From Sulfurimonas crateris (GTDB lineage Bacteria > Campylobacterota > Campylobacteria > Campylobacterales > Sulfurimonadaceae): a DNA stretch of 64,000 nt. The notes beneath the pieces were generated by a model. It was not told where the DNA came from. It saw nothing but the letters and a program-made list of their open reading frames with translations, and made no database searches. Where the stretch lies: contig NZ_SZPX01000005.1 of NCBI RefSeq assembly GCF_005217605.1, forward strand, positions 62,001 to 126,000, read 5' to 3'. Positions within the stretch are counted from its first letter, which is position 1. Each line of letters begins with the position of its first letter. Positions 44,724-54,923 of the stretch are shown piece by piece. Made by a program: the position numbers and the translations under genes.

Positions 44724-45580
44724 GGTATCTGTTTCTCCTTTTCAAATATATCATTATAGTTTTTTACACTCCATCTTACAAATTCTATAGGGTTTACCGC
44801 CCTTTGAATGAATCTGATCTCATAGTGGAGATGCGGGCCGCTGCTCATTCCTGAGTTGCCTGTATAAGCAACGAGATCGCCCTTTTTAACAAAACTGCCC
44901 GATTTTATCACAACTTTGTTTAAATGAGCGAAATAGGATCTAAAGCCGTAGTTGTGCTGCAGGATCACAAGATTACCAAATCCGCTCTTCTCATGAAATC
45001 CAGCCCACTCTACGATACCATCAGCTGTTGCATAAACAGGCGTGTTCATTGGAGCTTTCATATCTATTCCGCGATGAAGCTCTTTTGAGCCCAGTGTAGG
45101 GTGTATTCTGTAACCAAAATTACTTGTAACTCCGTTATACTTGACAGGAGAGCCGCTTGGAATAAACTGCATAAGAGTAGCCATATGCTCAGAGTTTAGT
45201 TTTGTTACACTTACTCTCTCTTGAAGCGACATCTCTGCTACAGGAGCAAGTCCTATAAGCGTCTCTATCTCTGAGAGCGTGTCTGAGACCTCCATTAGCT
45301 CTCTTTTTTTATCAACTAGAGCCATCTGAGTCTCTTTCATACTCTCATCCAAGAGTCTATTCTTCTCTTTTTGCGCTAAATAGGCTTTTTCAACGCTCTC
45401 ATGCTTTGTCTCTATCGCATCTACTGCGTGGTTTAGATATAAGATAGTTCCTATTGCGCTGAGTGCAATGGTTGCGATAAAGAGAACGGCGTAAAAGATA
45501 GCTTTTTTTATAATTTTATGAAGATTGAACTGCTTTACGCCATTATCGTCATTTATCGTAATCGTAAAGTGATTATTCAT
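44624..45580 (-). CDS. M23 family metallopeptidase (Csd1-like)
   Basis: A 318-residue inner-membrane protein with one N-terminal helix (about 24-48), a coiled coil (about 50-110) and a LytM/M23 domain with zinc motif HRGIDMKAP and HLHYEIRF. It cuts peptidoglycan cross-links. The tandem with a bactofilin matches csd1-ccmA of Helicobacter pylori, which sets cell shape. The last 100 bases also encode the start of the bactofilin. It overlaps folC by eight bases. Confidence 0.9.
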   Translation of the reverse strand: MNNHFTITINDDNGVKQFNLHKIIKKAIFYAVLFIATIALSAIGTILYLNHAVDAIETKHESVEKAYLAQKEKNRLLDESMKETQMALVDKKRELMEVSDTLSEIETLIGLAPVAEMSLQERVSVTKLNSEHMATLMQFIPSGSPVKYNGVTSNFGYRIHPTLGSKELHRGIDMKAPMNTPVYATADGIVEWAGFHEKSGFGNLVILQHNYGFRSYFAHLNKVVIKSGSFVKKGDLVAYTGNSGMSSGPHLHYEIRFIQRAVNPIEFVRWSVKNYNDIFEKEKQIPWQSLITATAHIKVPNPTQTLPSSQLALQSKER

Positions 45581-46721
45581 AATACTCTCTTAAAAATGTC
45601 TCGACAACACTAAAAGAACCAAAAACCAGATAATTAAACTCCGATTTTATCGCTTTAAATTGTTTGTATTTTACCCCTATATTTGTTAAAACAGTTTTAA
45701 TATCCTCTATTGATGCCGCTCTTTGGTCATTTATGGCTATTATCTCGACGTGCAGAAGAATAGGCTTTAACACTTTTAGTATCTCTTGATAGTTTTTATC
45801 CCTGTAACTGTTATATACAAGTACCACTTTCTCCCCTTTAAGCGCATCTGCGATGCTTTGAGCTGCAAGAACATTGTGTCCTACATCTATCGTAATATTT
45901 TTGGCTATTTTTGTAAGTCGCCCAAAAAGCTGTTCGCAAGAGAAGTTCTCTGCACTATAGTCAAGTCCCAAAAACTTTAAAGCGGCAATGCTTAAAGAGA
46001 GGTTCTGGATGAGATAAGGAGCAAGTGAGTATCTTTTTGCGACCTCATCTCTGATTTTTCTATCACTCTCATCGAGTATCTCATCCACTCTATATATATT
46101 TAGTAATTTTTCTGCAGCTAGCCTTTCAGCCGCCCTATAGACCTCTTCATATTTCTGAACACCTAAAATAGCGCTCTTTTGCACAGCATTTAGTTTCGTA
46201 GTTGCGATCTCTTTAATGTTTGAGCCCAAAAAAGCCTCATGGTCATAGGCAATAGGAGTTACAAGAGTGAGCGTTTTTGGAAATACTGCAGTTGCATCGT
46301 GCTCCCCGCCAAGCCCTGCCTCCATAACGACATAGTCACACTTGCGAAAAACAAGCATAGCCAGAAGTGTCGTATACTCAAAATAACTAAGTGAGGTTGC
46401 ATAATCTTTTCTCAAGATTTCTTGAAGCTCTTGATGTGCCTCTTGCAGCTCACTATCACTCGCATTTTTACCATCCATGTATATTCTCTCGTTAAACTCC
46501 AGAATATGAGGGGATGTGTAGTGCCCGGTGCTGTATCCTATGGAGAAAAGCGCATCAGCTAAAAACCTGCCCGTTGTGCCTTTGCCGTTTGTTCCGATAA
46601 TATGGACTATTTTAGGAGTAGGAAGAGCGGCTTTTACCTTCTCATATACTCTTGGCATACGCTCATAGTCTATTTTTTCGTAATAGAGCGGTTTAAGATC
46701 CAGATACTCTTTGAGTCTCAC
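45573..46721 (-). CDS. folC: Folylpolyglutamate / dihydrofolate synthase
   Basis: Adds glutamate to folates. The 382-residue ligase has the ATP-binding loop IGTNGKGTTGRFLADAL, the HYTSPHILEFNERI segment and VMEAGLGGEHDATAV. It is a little shorter than E. coli FolC. The start overlaps the diguanylate cyclase stop by four bases. Confidence 0.93.
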   Translation of the reverse strand: MRLKEYLDLKPLYYEKIDYERMPRVYEKVKAALPTPKIVHIIGTNGKGTTGRFLADALFSIGYSTGHYTSPHILEFNERIYMDGKNASDSELQEAHQELQEILRKDYATSLSYFEYTTLLAMLVFRKCDYVVMEAGLGGEHDATAVFPKTLTLVTPIAYDHEAFLGSNIKEIATTKLNAVQKSAILGVQKYEEVYRAAERLAAEKLLNIYRVDEILDESDRKIRDEVAKRYSLAPYLIQNLSLSIAALKFLGLDYSAENFSCEQLFGRLTKIAKNITIDVGHNVLAAQSIADALKGEKVVLVYNSYRDKNYQEILKVLKPILLHVEIIAINDQRAASIEDIKTVLTNIGVKYKQFKAIKSEFNYLVFGSFSVVETFLREYYE

Positions 46722-48262
46722 TTATAAACAACCCTGTCTCTGCCCTTATTTTTGGCTTTGTACAGATTCTCATCGGCACTCTTTACTAGGCTCTGCAGCG
46801 AAAAGTTTGACTTTCTGTCACTTACGCCGCAGCTGACTGTGAGTTTTATCTGATTATCTTTATACATCAGAGAACTTTTCTTAAGCTTTTCTCTTACTTT
46901 CTCGGCAAATACTACACCGCCTTTGATATCGGTCTCACCTAATATTGCAATAAACTCTTCACCGCCGAACCTTCCCACAATATCAACCGCTCTTGCTTCA
47001 TTTTTAAGTATTTTTGCAAAAGCAAAAAGTACGGCATCACCTGCATCATGCCCGTATGTATCGTTAACATCTTTAAAATGGTCAAGGTCCAAAAAGACGA
47101 CGGTAAAGTTATGTCCATGTCTCTCAAACTCCGCCTCTTTTATGTTCATCAGCTCTTCTAATGCCCGTTTATTGTAGAGCTTTGTTAAAAAATCCTCTTT
47201 CGATTCCTCTCTTGCTCGCTGAAGCTCCTGTTCGAGATGCTCTATTTTTTTGCTGAGCAGATTTACTTCGTTACTGTGTTTTTTCAGATCACTTGTCAAT
47301 GCTTGTGTGTTCTTCTCAAGAGCCACGGCAATAGCGTATATTTTTTTATGGGCAACGCTAAAGTTCGTGATAGTCTTTTCATTATAGCTCTCAAGCTCTT
47401 TTTTAATCTTCTGTATCTCTATGGTCGAGCTGTCTGAACTCTCTATCATCTCTATAAGTCTTAGCGAGAGTTTATCAAGGACACCGTCAATTGACTCTAT
47501 CATCTCTTTGACGCTCTGCTTGTCAAGCGCTATTCTTAGAGCTATGGCAGATTTTATCTCAGCCTCCACAGAGGCACTCTGTAGAAGCTGTGGATTACTC
47601 CTTATTCTCTGGCTTATATCTGCTATCTTATCGTTAATGCTCGGTGCTATTGATGGAGTCAAAGATGAGACAAGCAGTGAAGCTATTGTTGAGAGCTCTA
47701 TTGTGCCTAAAGGCTTATCGCAGAGATTTGTAAGATTTAAATCTTCTATGGTTTTTTTAAGATTTGTTTTATCAACCTCACCGAGCGCTTTTAGTTTCTG
47801 TAAAAAGGTATCGTCATATGTTGTTATAAAGTTTATCCAATGCTGTCTAAACTGGTCTATCTCTGTAACTGAAGGCTCTCTGTTTAAAAGTTCAAGACTT
47901 CTCTTTGCAAGTTCAGTAGCCTCTTTGTTATGCAGTACCTCTACAACCTGAAGCACTCTTCTTATAAAGAGACTCTGAGATTCAAGCAGATTAGCGCAGT
48001 GGGATGGGTTTGTTCTGTTTAGTTTTGATATGAGAAAGCGGGAGAGCTCGGAGATATTTTTAATATGGTATTTTTTAAGTTCATCTTGAAAATCTTTGTT
48101 CAGAGATGCGGTAAATTTTTCAAGCTTTGAGCAATCCTCTGTCGCAAAGCCCGCTTTTGTGGCCTCTTTGCAAAAAGCTTCGGCATAAAAATCAGGCGTT
48201 AAAAGCTTCCCCTCTAACTCTAATCTTTTTACAGCTTTTTTTATGATAGTCTGAATATTCAT
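46718..48262 (-). CDS. Diguanylate cyclase (GGDEF domain)
   Basis: A 514-residue soluble protein. The first 330 or so residues are helical and of no family I can name, ending in a coiled coil. The C-terminal GGDEF domain (about 345-512) has FLDLDHFKDVNDTYGH and the intact active-site loop GGEEF, so it should make c-di-GMP. Its sister in the opposite role, an EAL protein, is encoded at 32-34 kb. It sits within the leuS-folC-mfd run. Confidence 0.9.
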   Translation of the reverse strand: MNIQTIIKKAVKRLELEGKLLTPDFYAEAFCKEATKAGFATEDCSKLEKFTASLNKDFQDELKKYHIKNISELSRFLISKLNRTNPSHCANLLESQSLFIRRVLQVVEVLHNKEATELAKRSLELLNREPSVTEIDQFRQHWINFITTYDDTFLQKLKALGEVDKTNLKKTIEDLNLTNLCDKPLGTIELSTIASLLVSSLTPSIAPSINDKIADISQRIRSNPQLLQSASVEAEIKSAIALRIALDKQSVKEMIESIDGVLDKLSLRLIEMIESSDSSTIEIQKIKKELESYNEKTITNFSVAHKKIYAIAVALEKNTQALTSDLKKHSNEVNLLSKKIEHLEQELQRAREESKEDFLTKLYNKRALEELMNIKEAEFERHGHNFTVVFLDLDHFKDVNDTYGHDAGDAVLFAFAKILKNEARAVDIVGRFGGEEFIAILGETDIKGGVVFAEKVREKLKKSSLMYKDNQIKLTVSCGVSDRKSNFSLQSLVKSADENLYKAKNKGRDRVVYK

Positions 48263-48271
48263 AACTGCTCC

Positions 48272-48802
48272 TTATTTTTTTGCCCTGGCACCCTCGGCGG
48301 AGACCTGCGCAACAAATGACTTAATAGCTCTTTGTGCAGCAAAGCCGATAGCTTCAAATCTATCTTGATCCGTAACGATGGCGTTTGGTGCAACTGAGAA
48401 ATCATGAAATCCTCTTGTATTATAGCTTTTTGATTCGCCGGCAGTATGTTTTATAATATTTAGCGCAACACTCATTCTATAACCTGTAACATAACCATTC
48501 TCATCATAGACTATTGGCGAGTAAGCTGGAGTTCCCATCTTTAGCACCAAGTGTGTTTTAGACTCATCTTTACTTACAAGAGATGCCTGAAACACCTCAA
48601 TTATCGCTCTATCGACCGCATCTTTGATGATAACTGTATTTTGAGGATCCACTGCTGAGATGATAACACTTGTGCTTATCTTATCTCCCATGACCTCACG
48701 CGAAAACTTGGCACTGGATTTGTACCCGCATCCGCTTAGTGCGACCAACAAGAGAGATAGAAGCAGTGAGGTTTTAATATTTGAAAAAAAGTTCAACATC
48801 AA
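48272..48802 (-). CDS. lptE: LPS-assembly lipoprotein LptE
   Basis: A 176-residue outer-membrane lipoprotein (signal ending LLVALSGC, acylated Cys25) that plugs LptD for lipopolysaccharide insertion. The sequence is divergent; the call rests on the lipobox, length, beta-rich pattern and its place directly after leuS, as for lptE in many Proteobacteria. It overlaps the leuS end by four bases. Confidence 0.72.
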   Translation of the reverse strand: MMLNFFSNIKTSLLLSLLLVALSGCGYKSSAKFSREVMGDKISTSVIISAVDPQNTVIIKDAVDRAIIEVFQASLVSKDESKTHLVLKMGTPAYSPIVYDENGYVTGYRMSVALNIIKHTAGESKSYNTRGFHDFSVAPNAIVTDQDRFEAIGFAAQRAIKSFVAQVSAEGARAKK

Positions 48803-51249
48803 TCCTTGACAACTAAATTTACTAACTTCTTTGGAACCAAGATCTCTTTTATTAGAGTCTTGCCCTCAAGCCATTTATGCGCCTCTTTTTTTGCGATCTC
48901 AAGTATCTCATCCTGCGGCGCATCAAGTGACACCTCGATCTCACATCTTCTTTTTCCGTTGATAGAGACACCCAGAGTAATAGAGTCCTCTACAAAAACC
49001 TCTTCTATCACTTTTTGCAAAGTAAGGTTCTTAAGAGAGAAACATCTGCTGGAAATCTCCCAGCAGACGTGCGGTATTACAGGCTCCATAATAGACGCAA
49101 GTATCCAGTAACCCTCGCTCCAGACATCCTCGTTGCTCTGAAGGTTAAGAGCGTTCATCGCCTCCATAACACCCGCGATCATTGTGTTAAAAGTGTACCT
49201 TTGTGTGTAAACATCCTCAGCACGCGCAAGCGCCTCATACACTTTCTTTCTTGCAAACTTCTCCTCTTTCAAAAGAGAGCTGTGCTCAATCTTTACAAGA
49301 GTCTCCATCTTGCGCACATTTGCACTTCTGTCGTAAAATCTTTTTATAAATTTGTACGCACCCTCAACGGCACTGTCGTTCCACTCAAGCTCCTGCGTCG
49401 GAGGTGCTGCAAAGAGTATAAAAAGTCTTGCCGTATCGGCACCGTATTTCTCTATGATCGCATCAGGATCAACCGTATTGCCTTTTGACTTGCTCATCTT
49501 AGCGCCATCTTTTAAGACCATTCCCTGAGTCAGAAGTCTATCAAAAGGCTCGTCAAACTCCAAGTAGCCCAGGTCGCGGAAAACTTTTGTAAAGAACCTT
49601 GCATAAAGAAGGTGCAGTATCGCATGCTCGATCCCGCCGATATAGTGGTCAACGCCCATCCAGTACTTGATCTGCTCTTTTGAAAAAGCCTCATCCTGCC
49701 AGTTCTTAGGCGATGCGCAAAAACGCAAGAAGTACCATGAGGACTCTACAAAAGTATCCATCGTATCAGTCTCGCGGATAGCATTTTTGCCGCACTTAGG
49801 ACATTTGCAATGCTTCCAAGTCGGATGCTTCTCAAGAGGATTTCCCTCTCCGGTGATCTCGATGTCTTCAGGAAGAGCGATCGGGAGATTCTCTTTTTTC
49901 TCCATAACAATACCGCAGCTCTCACAGTGAACAAAAGGGATAGGCGCGCCCCAATATCTCTGGCGCGAGACTCCCCAGTCTTTGAGTTTGTAATTAGTCG
50001 TTTTTTTGCCTATCTTTTTCTCTTCAAAGTGCTCTATTATCTTTGACTGCGCCTCTTTAGAGTTCATACCGTTAAAGATCTCCGAGTTGAAAAGCTCTCC
50101 CGCTTCCGTATATGCTTTGTCTGACTCTAATTCGCCATCAAAAGGCTTTATAACTGCGTTTACAGGCAGATCATATTTTTTGGCAAAGTCAAAATCTCTC
50201 TCATCATGAGCAGGAACAGCCATTACAGCACCGCTTCCGTAGTCCATAAGAACGAAGTTTGCAATCCATACAGGCACTTTTTTATTTGTTAGCGGATGAG
50301 TGACACTCAAGTTTAAAGCGATACCGCTCTTCTCTTTTTGTCTATCGATCGATGAAGCATTCTTCATCTCTTTGATCCGAGCGACACTCTCATCATCAAG
50401 AAGCGAGTTTTCGATCATATAGCTCACTATCTCATGCTCAGGTGCCAAAGCCGTATAGCTAACACCGTAGATAGTATCGGGGCGTGTTGTAAATACATCA
50501 AAGCCCTCAAAGTTTTTTCCCAGTTTTGAAAATGACTCATCGTCAAAACGAAGCTTAAACTCAAGACCGTTCGATCTGCCTATCCAGTTCTCCTGCATGG
50601 TTAAAACCTGTTTAGGCCAGCCATCTTCAAGTTTATGCAGATCATCTAAAAGCTCATCTGCATACTTTGTGATCTTGAAGTAGTACTGATTCATATCTTT
50701 TTTGACTACCTGATTGTCACATCTCCAGCAGCAACCTTCTATCACCTGCTCGTTTGCCAAGACTGTATGACAGCTCTCACACCAGTTTAAAAATCCCTTT
50801 TTACGATAAAGGAGATCTTTTTCATACATATCGATAATAAAGCCCTGCTCAAACTTTGTATATAGCTCATCGCTTGTGGCAAGCTCGCGCTCTTTTGAAA
50901 AGGAGAATCCAAGCGATTTGAACTCGCCCTTCATATAGTCAATATTATCATATGTCCATTTTTTTGGATGAGAACCGTTCTTGATAGCCGCATTTTCAGC
51001 GGGCATACCGAAACTGTCAAAGCCTATGGGATGAAGAACGTTAAAACCCTGCTGACGGTAATATCTTGCAAAAGTATCGCTTAGAGTGTAGTTTCTAACA
51101 TGCCCCATATGAAGTCTTCCACTTGGAAAAGGGAACATGCTCAGTATATATTTTTTCTCTTTGCTGAAATCTTCACTCGGCTCAAAACTTCTATTTTGTG
51201 CCCAATACTCTTGCCAACTCTTCTCTATGGTCTTTACGTTATATTCCAA
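48799..51249 (-). CDS. leuS: Leucyl-tRNA synthetase
   Basis: An 816-residue class I synthetase. It has the HIGH-type motif in [17 protein letters not shown], the zinc-like [22 protein letters not shown] region, an editing domain ([26 protein letters not shown]), and [13 protein letters not shown] as the KMSKS loop. The anticodon-binding domain is complete. The 108 bases upstream contain several inverted repeats and no other gene. Confidence 0.97.
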   Translation of the reverse strand: MEYNVKTIEKSWQEYWAQNRSFEPSEDFSKEKKYILSMFPFPSGRLHMGHVRNYTLSDTFARYYRQQGFNVLHPIGFDSFGMPAENAAIKNGSHPKKWTYDNIDYMKGEFKSLGFSFSKERELATSDELYTKFEQGFIIDMYEKDLLYRKKGFLNWCESCHTVLANEQVIEGCCWRCDNQVVKKDMNQYYFKITKYADELLDDLHKLEDGWPKQVLTMQENWIGRSNGLEFKLRFDDESFSKLGKNFEGFDVFTTRPDTIYGVSYTALAPEHEIVSYMIENSLLDDESVARIKEMKNASSIDRQKEKSGIALNLSVTHPLTNKKVPVWIANFVLMDYGSGAVMAVPAHDERDFDFAKKYDLPVNAVIKPFDGELESDKAYTEAGELFNSEIFNGMNSKEAQSKIIEHFEEKKIGKKTTNYKLKDWGVSRQRYWGAPIPFVHCESCGIVMEKKENLPIALPEDIEITGEGNPLEKHPTWKHCKCPKCGKNAIRETDTMDTFVESSWYFLRFCASPKNWQDEAFSKEQIKYWMGVDHYIGGIEHAILHLLYARFFTKVFRDLGYLEFDEPFDRLLTQGMVLKDGAKMSKSKGNTVDPDAIIEKYGADTARLFILFAAPPTQELEWNDSAVEGAYKFIKRFYDRSANVRKMETLVKIEHSSLLKEEKFARKKVYEALARAEDVYTQRYTFNTMIAGVMEAMNALNLQSNEDVWSEGYWILASIMEPVIPHVCWEISSRCFSLKNLTLQKVIEEVFVEDSITLGVSINGKRRCEIEVSLDAPQDEILEIAKKEAHKWLEGKTLIKEILVPKKLVNLVVKD

Positions 51250-51275
51250 ATTAAAACTTCCTGTAAAATTATTCT

Positions 51276-51346
51276 GACTCCTAAAGAGTCTAGCTTTAGT
51301 GACCCAAGCGGTCTTAGCGTAGCTAAATGGGCTCTGCTCATTTAGC
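51276..51346 (-). repeat. Cluster of inverted repeats upstream of leuS
   Basis: Three perfect inverted repeats lie in this 71-base stretch. They are GACTC/GAGTC (51276-51280/51286-51290), GACC/GGTC (51301-51304/51310-51313), and GCTAAATG/CATTTAGC (51322-51329/51339-51346). TTAGCGTA occurs twice (51314-51321, 51342-51349). The stretch lies between the DUF6394 gene end and leuS start, so a termination or leader role is possible. Confidence 0.5.
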
Positions 51347-51357
51347 GTACAAATAAA

Positions 51358-51696
51358 TTAGTACTCTTCACGGTTTTTAGAACTCTCTATATAGACAAGT
51401 CCTACGGAGAAGAGGTTTGCTATCAAAGCACCTATTGCCAGAGCGATCGCCCACTCCAGGTTTCCGACTACTTCTAGATAGATAAATGCAGGAATAAGAT
51501 GCAGATCCGCAACCAGTGATGATGCCAACAGTTCGGCAGAGAGGAGGTTTCTGACACCAATTTTCAAAAATGTAGAGACCAGATTTAAGCTGCCCGCCAC
51601 AAAAAGCGCGACAGCACTATGCTCATATAAAAAACCCGCAATTGATGTTAAACTCATCAATGAAAAAAACACGTATATTACCTTGCCCCAATCCAT
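51358..51696 (-). CDS. DUF6394-like small membrane protein
   Basis: A 112-residue inner-membrane protein with about three or four hydrophobic stretches (VIYVFFSLMSLTSIAGFL; AVALFVAGSLNLVSTF; EWAIALAIGALIANLFSVGLVYI). It corresponds to a small membrane protein family found next to leuS in Campylobacterota, function unknown. The start at 51696 (MDWGKV) is supported by AAAGGTG just before it; a start ten codons earlier is possible. Confidence 0.65.
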   Translation of the reverse strand: MDWGKVIYVFFSLMSLTSIAGFLYEHSAVALFVAGSLNLVSTFLKIGVRNLLSAELLASSLVADLHLIPAFIYLEVVGNLEWAIALAIGALIANLFSVGLVYIESSKNREEY

Positions 51697-51775
51697 GCAA
51701 ACACCTTTGTTTAAATTAATTGGCAAGATTATACAAAAAGTATCTTAAGTAGCGACTTATACTCTATTGCTTAAG

Positions 51776-51961
51776 CTATTTAAGAAGGAGATTTTTTTTC
51801 ATAAAGAAGTAAAAAATTGCCAAAGGGGGAACAAAAACAATACCTATCAGCCAAAATGTTTTTTGCTTCTCCTCTTTAAACTCAGCTTTATATACAGAGA
51901 CTATTGAGTAGATCCAAAAAGCTACAAACAGAAAAAAGACTAAAAATGAAACATTACTCAT
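51776..51961 (-). CDS. Small membrane protein (PLDc_N-like)
   Basis: A 61-residue protein with two helices (SFLVFFLFVAFWIYSIVSVY and FWLIGIVFVPPLAIFYFFM) joined by a short charged loop (KAEFKEEKQK). The pattern, with VPPLAIFYF in the second helix, resembles the PLDc_N family of small membrane proteins. AAGGAG lies seven bases before the ATG. Function is unknown. Confidence 0.65.
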   Translation of the reverse strand: MSNVSFLVFFLFVAFWIYSIVSVYKAEFKEEKQKTFWLIGIVFVPPLAIFYFFMKKNLLLK

Positions 51962-52022
51962 GACTAACTCCTTGTTGTGATAGACAATTGTAACTTGATT
52001 AGGTAACCAATGGGTAATGCGC

Positions 52023-52994
52023 TTACATTACCCCTGATTCGAATTGAGACCTCATTCTCTCTTTTTCAGCCTCTCTTTTTGCTTTTTCGGCAAGTTTTAC
52101 ATGATAATTTTTTACATCAAAGCCAAAAAGGAGCAGTGTCGGAGATGCGACAAAGATAGATGAGTATGTTCCTACCACGATTCCTACCAAAAGAGTAAAT
52201 GCAAAGGCGTGAATAATCTCTCCGCCGAACATAAAGAGCGTAAACACAACAAAGAATGTAGTGAGTGAAGTAAGTGTAGTTCTAGCCAACGTTTTTGTTA
52301 TTGAGTTATCAATTGTCTCTGAAAGTTCAACATCTCTACCCTTTACAACACCCTCACGTATCCTGTCAAATACGATAATTGTATCGTTGAGCGAGTAACC
52401 AAGGATGGTCAAAAGCGCTGCGAGAACATCAAGATTTACCTCAAGCCCTACAAGAGCGATGGCTCCAAGAGCGATCGAGACGTCATGGACAAGCGCCATA
52501 ATAGAGGCTACGGCAAATCTCCACTCAAATCTGAATGCTACATATATCAAGATGCCGATTACCGCTAAGATAAGAGACATGATCCCTTTCTCTTTTAGCT
52601 CGCTTCCAACCTTTGGACCGACTATATCAACACGGCGGATCTCAAACTCTCCTGTACCCACAAGAGTCTCACGAGCGAGATCTCCCACATCGACTACTAC
52701 ATCTCCGGTCGTTGTTCTCATACGAATAACAACCTCATCTTCTGAGCCGAACTCCGTTATAGAAGCTCCCTCAAAAATAGCGTTGCTCTTTAGCTTCTCT
52801 CTCATCTCATCAATCGGAGCGGCAGTGTCATACTTTACCTGAACAATTGTTCCGCCTGCAAAATCGACACCGTAATTAAGACCTTTTGTAGCCAAAATAA
52901 GAAATGAGCCAAGAACTAAAACTATTGACATAATCATTGCCAACTTTGACTTGCCCATAAAATTAAAGGTTTTTGTATACTTGAAAAACTCCAT
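52023..52994 (-). CDS. secF: Protein translocase subunit SecF
   Basis: A 323-residue RND-type protein of the Sec translocon that with SecD uses the proton gradient to complete export. It has six transmembrane helices, a periplasmic loop after the first (GLNYGVDFAGGTIVQV), and the conserved VHDVSIALGAIAL and GYSLNDTIIVFDRIRE segments. It begins two bases after the secD stop. Confidence 0.96.
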   Translation of the reverse strand: MEFFKYTKTFNFMGKSKLAMIMSIVLVLGSFLILATKGLNYGVDFAGGTIVQVKYDTAAPIDEMREKLKSNAIFEGASITEFGSEDEVVIRMRTTTGDVVVDVGDLARETLVGTGEFEIRRVDIVGPKVGSELKEKGIMSLILAVIGILIYVAFRFEWRFAVASIMALVHDVSIALGAIALVGLEVNLDVLAALLTILGYSLNDTIIVFDRIREGVVKGRDVELSETIDNSITKTLARTTLTSLTTFFVVFTLFMFGGEIIHAFAFTLLVGIVVGTYSSIFVASPTLLLFGFDVKNYHVKLAEKAKREAEKERMRSQFESGVM

Positions 52995-52996
52995 AA

Positions 52997-54562
52997 TTAC
53001 CCCTTAATCCCGAACCAAAAAAGGTTGTTTTTGCTTTTTTGTATTCTCTTTTCAAGCATCTCATATACGCCGTGCGTTCCAAGAATTGCAGTAAGCATTG
53101 AAGCTAGTATTCCTATGCTGATGGTAATTGCAAAACCTTTGATAGCACCCGTTCCGTAAGCGTAAAGAACGACAGCGGCTATAAGGGTTGTTATGTTTGC
53201 ATCCAAAATAGCACTCATTGCATTTGCGTAGCCCTCTTCTATAGCTTTATGAATAGATTTCCCCTCATGTATAAGCTCACGGATACGCTCTGAGATAATA
53301 ACGTTCGCATCAACTGCCATACCGACGGTCAAAACGATACCTGCCATTCCAGGAAGCGTAAGAGTTGCTCCAAAAAGACTCATAACCGCCAAGATGATAA
53401 ATAAGTTTGCTATCAAAGCGATATTTGCAATTATTCCCGCCATTCTGTAATAAACAACCATAAATATGATTACAAGTACAAAACCGCCTACAAGCGCAAT
53501 AAGGCTTGCTCTGATGCTATCAGCTCCCAAGCTAGGACCGACAGAACGCTTCTCCATAAGGTAGATCGGAGCTAAAAGAGAGCCTGAACGAAGTGCGATA
53601 GCCAGATCTTTTGCTTCCATTACCGTATAATTACCGGAGATCTGCCCGCTTCCGCCACCGATACGCTCATTTATAACAGGAGCTGAGTAGACCTTGCCAT
53701 CAAGAACAACCGCTAAACGTTTTCCCACGCTTCTGCCTGTAAAGTCACCAAATATCTCGGCTCCTTCGGCATTTAGTGAAAAGCTGATAAGCGGGCGATT
53801 GTTTTCGTCAAATCCAACATTTGCATCTGTGAGCATAGAACCGTCTAATATAGGGATCTCTCTTACAAGATGTTTTACGTTCGGATTAGCGGCATCTTCT
53901 AAGATAACATCTCCGTATGATGCTGCCTCGCTTTCACTCATGCTGTAAACTCTTGCCGTTCTGTCTTCATCGACCGCCATAAGCTCAAGTTTAGCGGCAC
54001 GCGATATTAACTCACGAGCACGCTGCTCCTCCTCTATGGTCTTAATGCCTGCAAGTTGAACAAGGATCTTCTCTTCGCCTTGACGAGCTACAACAGGTTC
54101 AGTCAGACCAAACTGATCAAGCCTGTTTCTAATCGTCTCAATAGCCTGAGAGATCGCCTGCTGTTCGGTTCTTAGAATCTCCTCATCGCTAAGACTCAGA
54201 GATATTCTCTCATCGACCACAACAACGATCGCCCCTTCTATCTCGTGAAAAAAAGATTGAATGGTTTTGACATCATCTTTGTCTAAGAGCGTAAGAGTGA
54301 TACCCTCTTCATCAAACTGAAGCGTATCGATCAGAATGTCTTTTCTCTCGCTGAAGTGCTTTACACTTGCTGCAATGGATTTAATACGTGACTTTACAGC
54401 CTCTTCGGTCTTAACACCAAGAAGCATATGAAGTCCGCCTTGAAGATCAAGACCAAGGGTCACCTTCTTGCCGTCTTGCATCTGAAAAAGAGATGGAGCG
54501 GAGAAAAAAACACCAAAAAGTATGGCAAGAGCAAAGATTACTATGCGGTAATTAAGCTTCAT
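52997..54562 (-). CDS. secD: Protein translocase subunit SecD
   Basis: A 521-residue partner of SecF with six helices and a large periplasmic domain between helices 1 and 2. It carries GLDLQGGLHMLLGV, the QIDQFGLTEP-like RNRLDQFGLTEPVVARQGE and GMAVDANVIISERIRE. Three in-frame ATGs lie close together; 54562 was chosen because the hydrophobic helix follows directly (MKLNYRIVIFALAIL). The start overlaps the yajC end. Confidence 0.94.
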   Translation of the reverse strand: MKLNYRIVIFALAILFGVFFSAPSLFQMQDGKKVTLGLDLQGGLHMLLGVKTEEAVKSRIKSIAASVKHFSERKDILIDTLQFDEEGITLTLLDKDDVKTIQSFFHEIEGAIVVVVDERISLSLSDEEILRTEQQAISQAIETIRNRLDQFGLTEPVVARQGEEKILVQLAGIKTIEEEQRARELISRAAKLELMAVDEDRTARVYSMSESEAASYGDVILEDAANPNVKHLVREIPILDGSMLTDANVGFDENNRPLISFSLNAEGAEIFGDFTGRSVGKRLAVVLDGKVYSAPVINERIGGGSGQISGNYTVMEAKDLAIALRSGSLLAPIYLMEKRSVGPSLGADSIRASLIALVGGFVLVIIFMVVYYRMAGIIANIALIANLFIILAVMSLFGATLTLPGMAGIVLTVGMAVDANVIISERIRELIHEGKSIHKAIEEGYANAMSAILDANITTLIAAVVLYAYGTGAIKGFAITISIGILASMLTAILGTHGVYEMLEKRIQKSKNNLFWFGIKG

Positions 54563-54818
54563 CCTCATACTTTCTTGCAACGGCGTCTTTTGTTATCTTT
54601 ACGATTACGTCGTCATTTATCTTTACAGTAAAGAACTGCTCTTCAACTTTATAAACAGTCGATATGATTCCGCCGATAGTGACGATCTTGTCGCCTTTTT
54701 TCAGAGAGGCCACCATCTCCTGATGAGTTTTTGCCGCTTTTTGCTGCGGGCGGATGATTATGAAGTACATAATCGCGATGAGTATTATAAACGGGAGTAG
54801 TTGACTTATTATTTCCAT
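54552..54818 (-). CDS. yajC: Preprotein translocase subunit YajC
   Basis: An 88-residue single-helix protein (LLPFIILIAIMYFIIIRPQQK) with the characteristic RPQQK after the helix and KKGDKIVTIGGIISTVYKV. It joins SecDF in the holotranslocon. It heads the yajC-secD-secF operon and is divergent from lnt. Confidence 0.95.
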   Translation of the reverse strand: MEIISQLLPFIILIAIMYFIIIRPQQKAAKTHQEMVASLKKGDKIVTIGGIISTVYKVEEQFFTVKINDDVIVKITKDAVARKYEDEA

Positions 54819-54850
54819 GAGTCTGGGTTTCCTTTGAATAAATTGCGGCG

Positions 54851-54895
54851 ATTATACAAGAACTATATTAATAAAAGACTGAATGGTGCTATAAT
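54851..54895. promoter_or_regulatory. Divergent promoters for yajC and lnt
   Basis: On the plus strand an extended -10, TG-c-TATAAT (54887-54895), precedes lnt. On the minus strand TATAAT (54856-54851, with TG before it) precedes yajC. Both lie in the 105 bases between the two starts. Confidence 0.6.
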
Positions 54896-54923
54896 TCAAA
54901 GCAAAAAAACAGAGTGCTAAAAG

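Noticed and set aside
47421-47951. Open frame of 176 codons on the plus strand
   Set aside because: It lies wholly antisense to the diguanylate cyclase gene; its serine- and leucine-rich product is what the reverse complement of a helical coding region gives.
49015-49488. Open frame of 157 codons on the plus strand
   Set aside because: Antisense to the C-terminal half of leuS and without any recognisable feature.
52405-52842. Open frame of 145 codons on the plus strand
   Set aside because: Antisense to secF, with a low-complexity S/T/R-rich product and no ribosome binding site.
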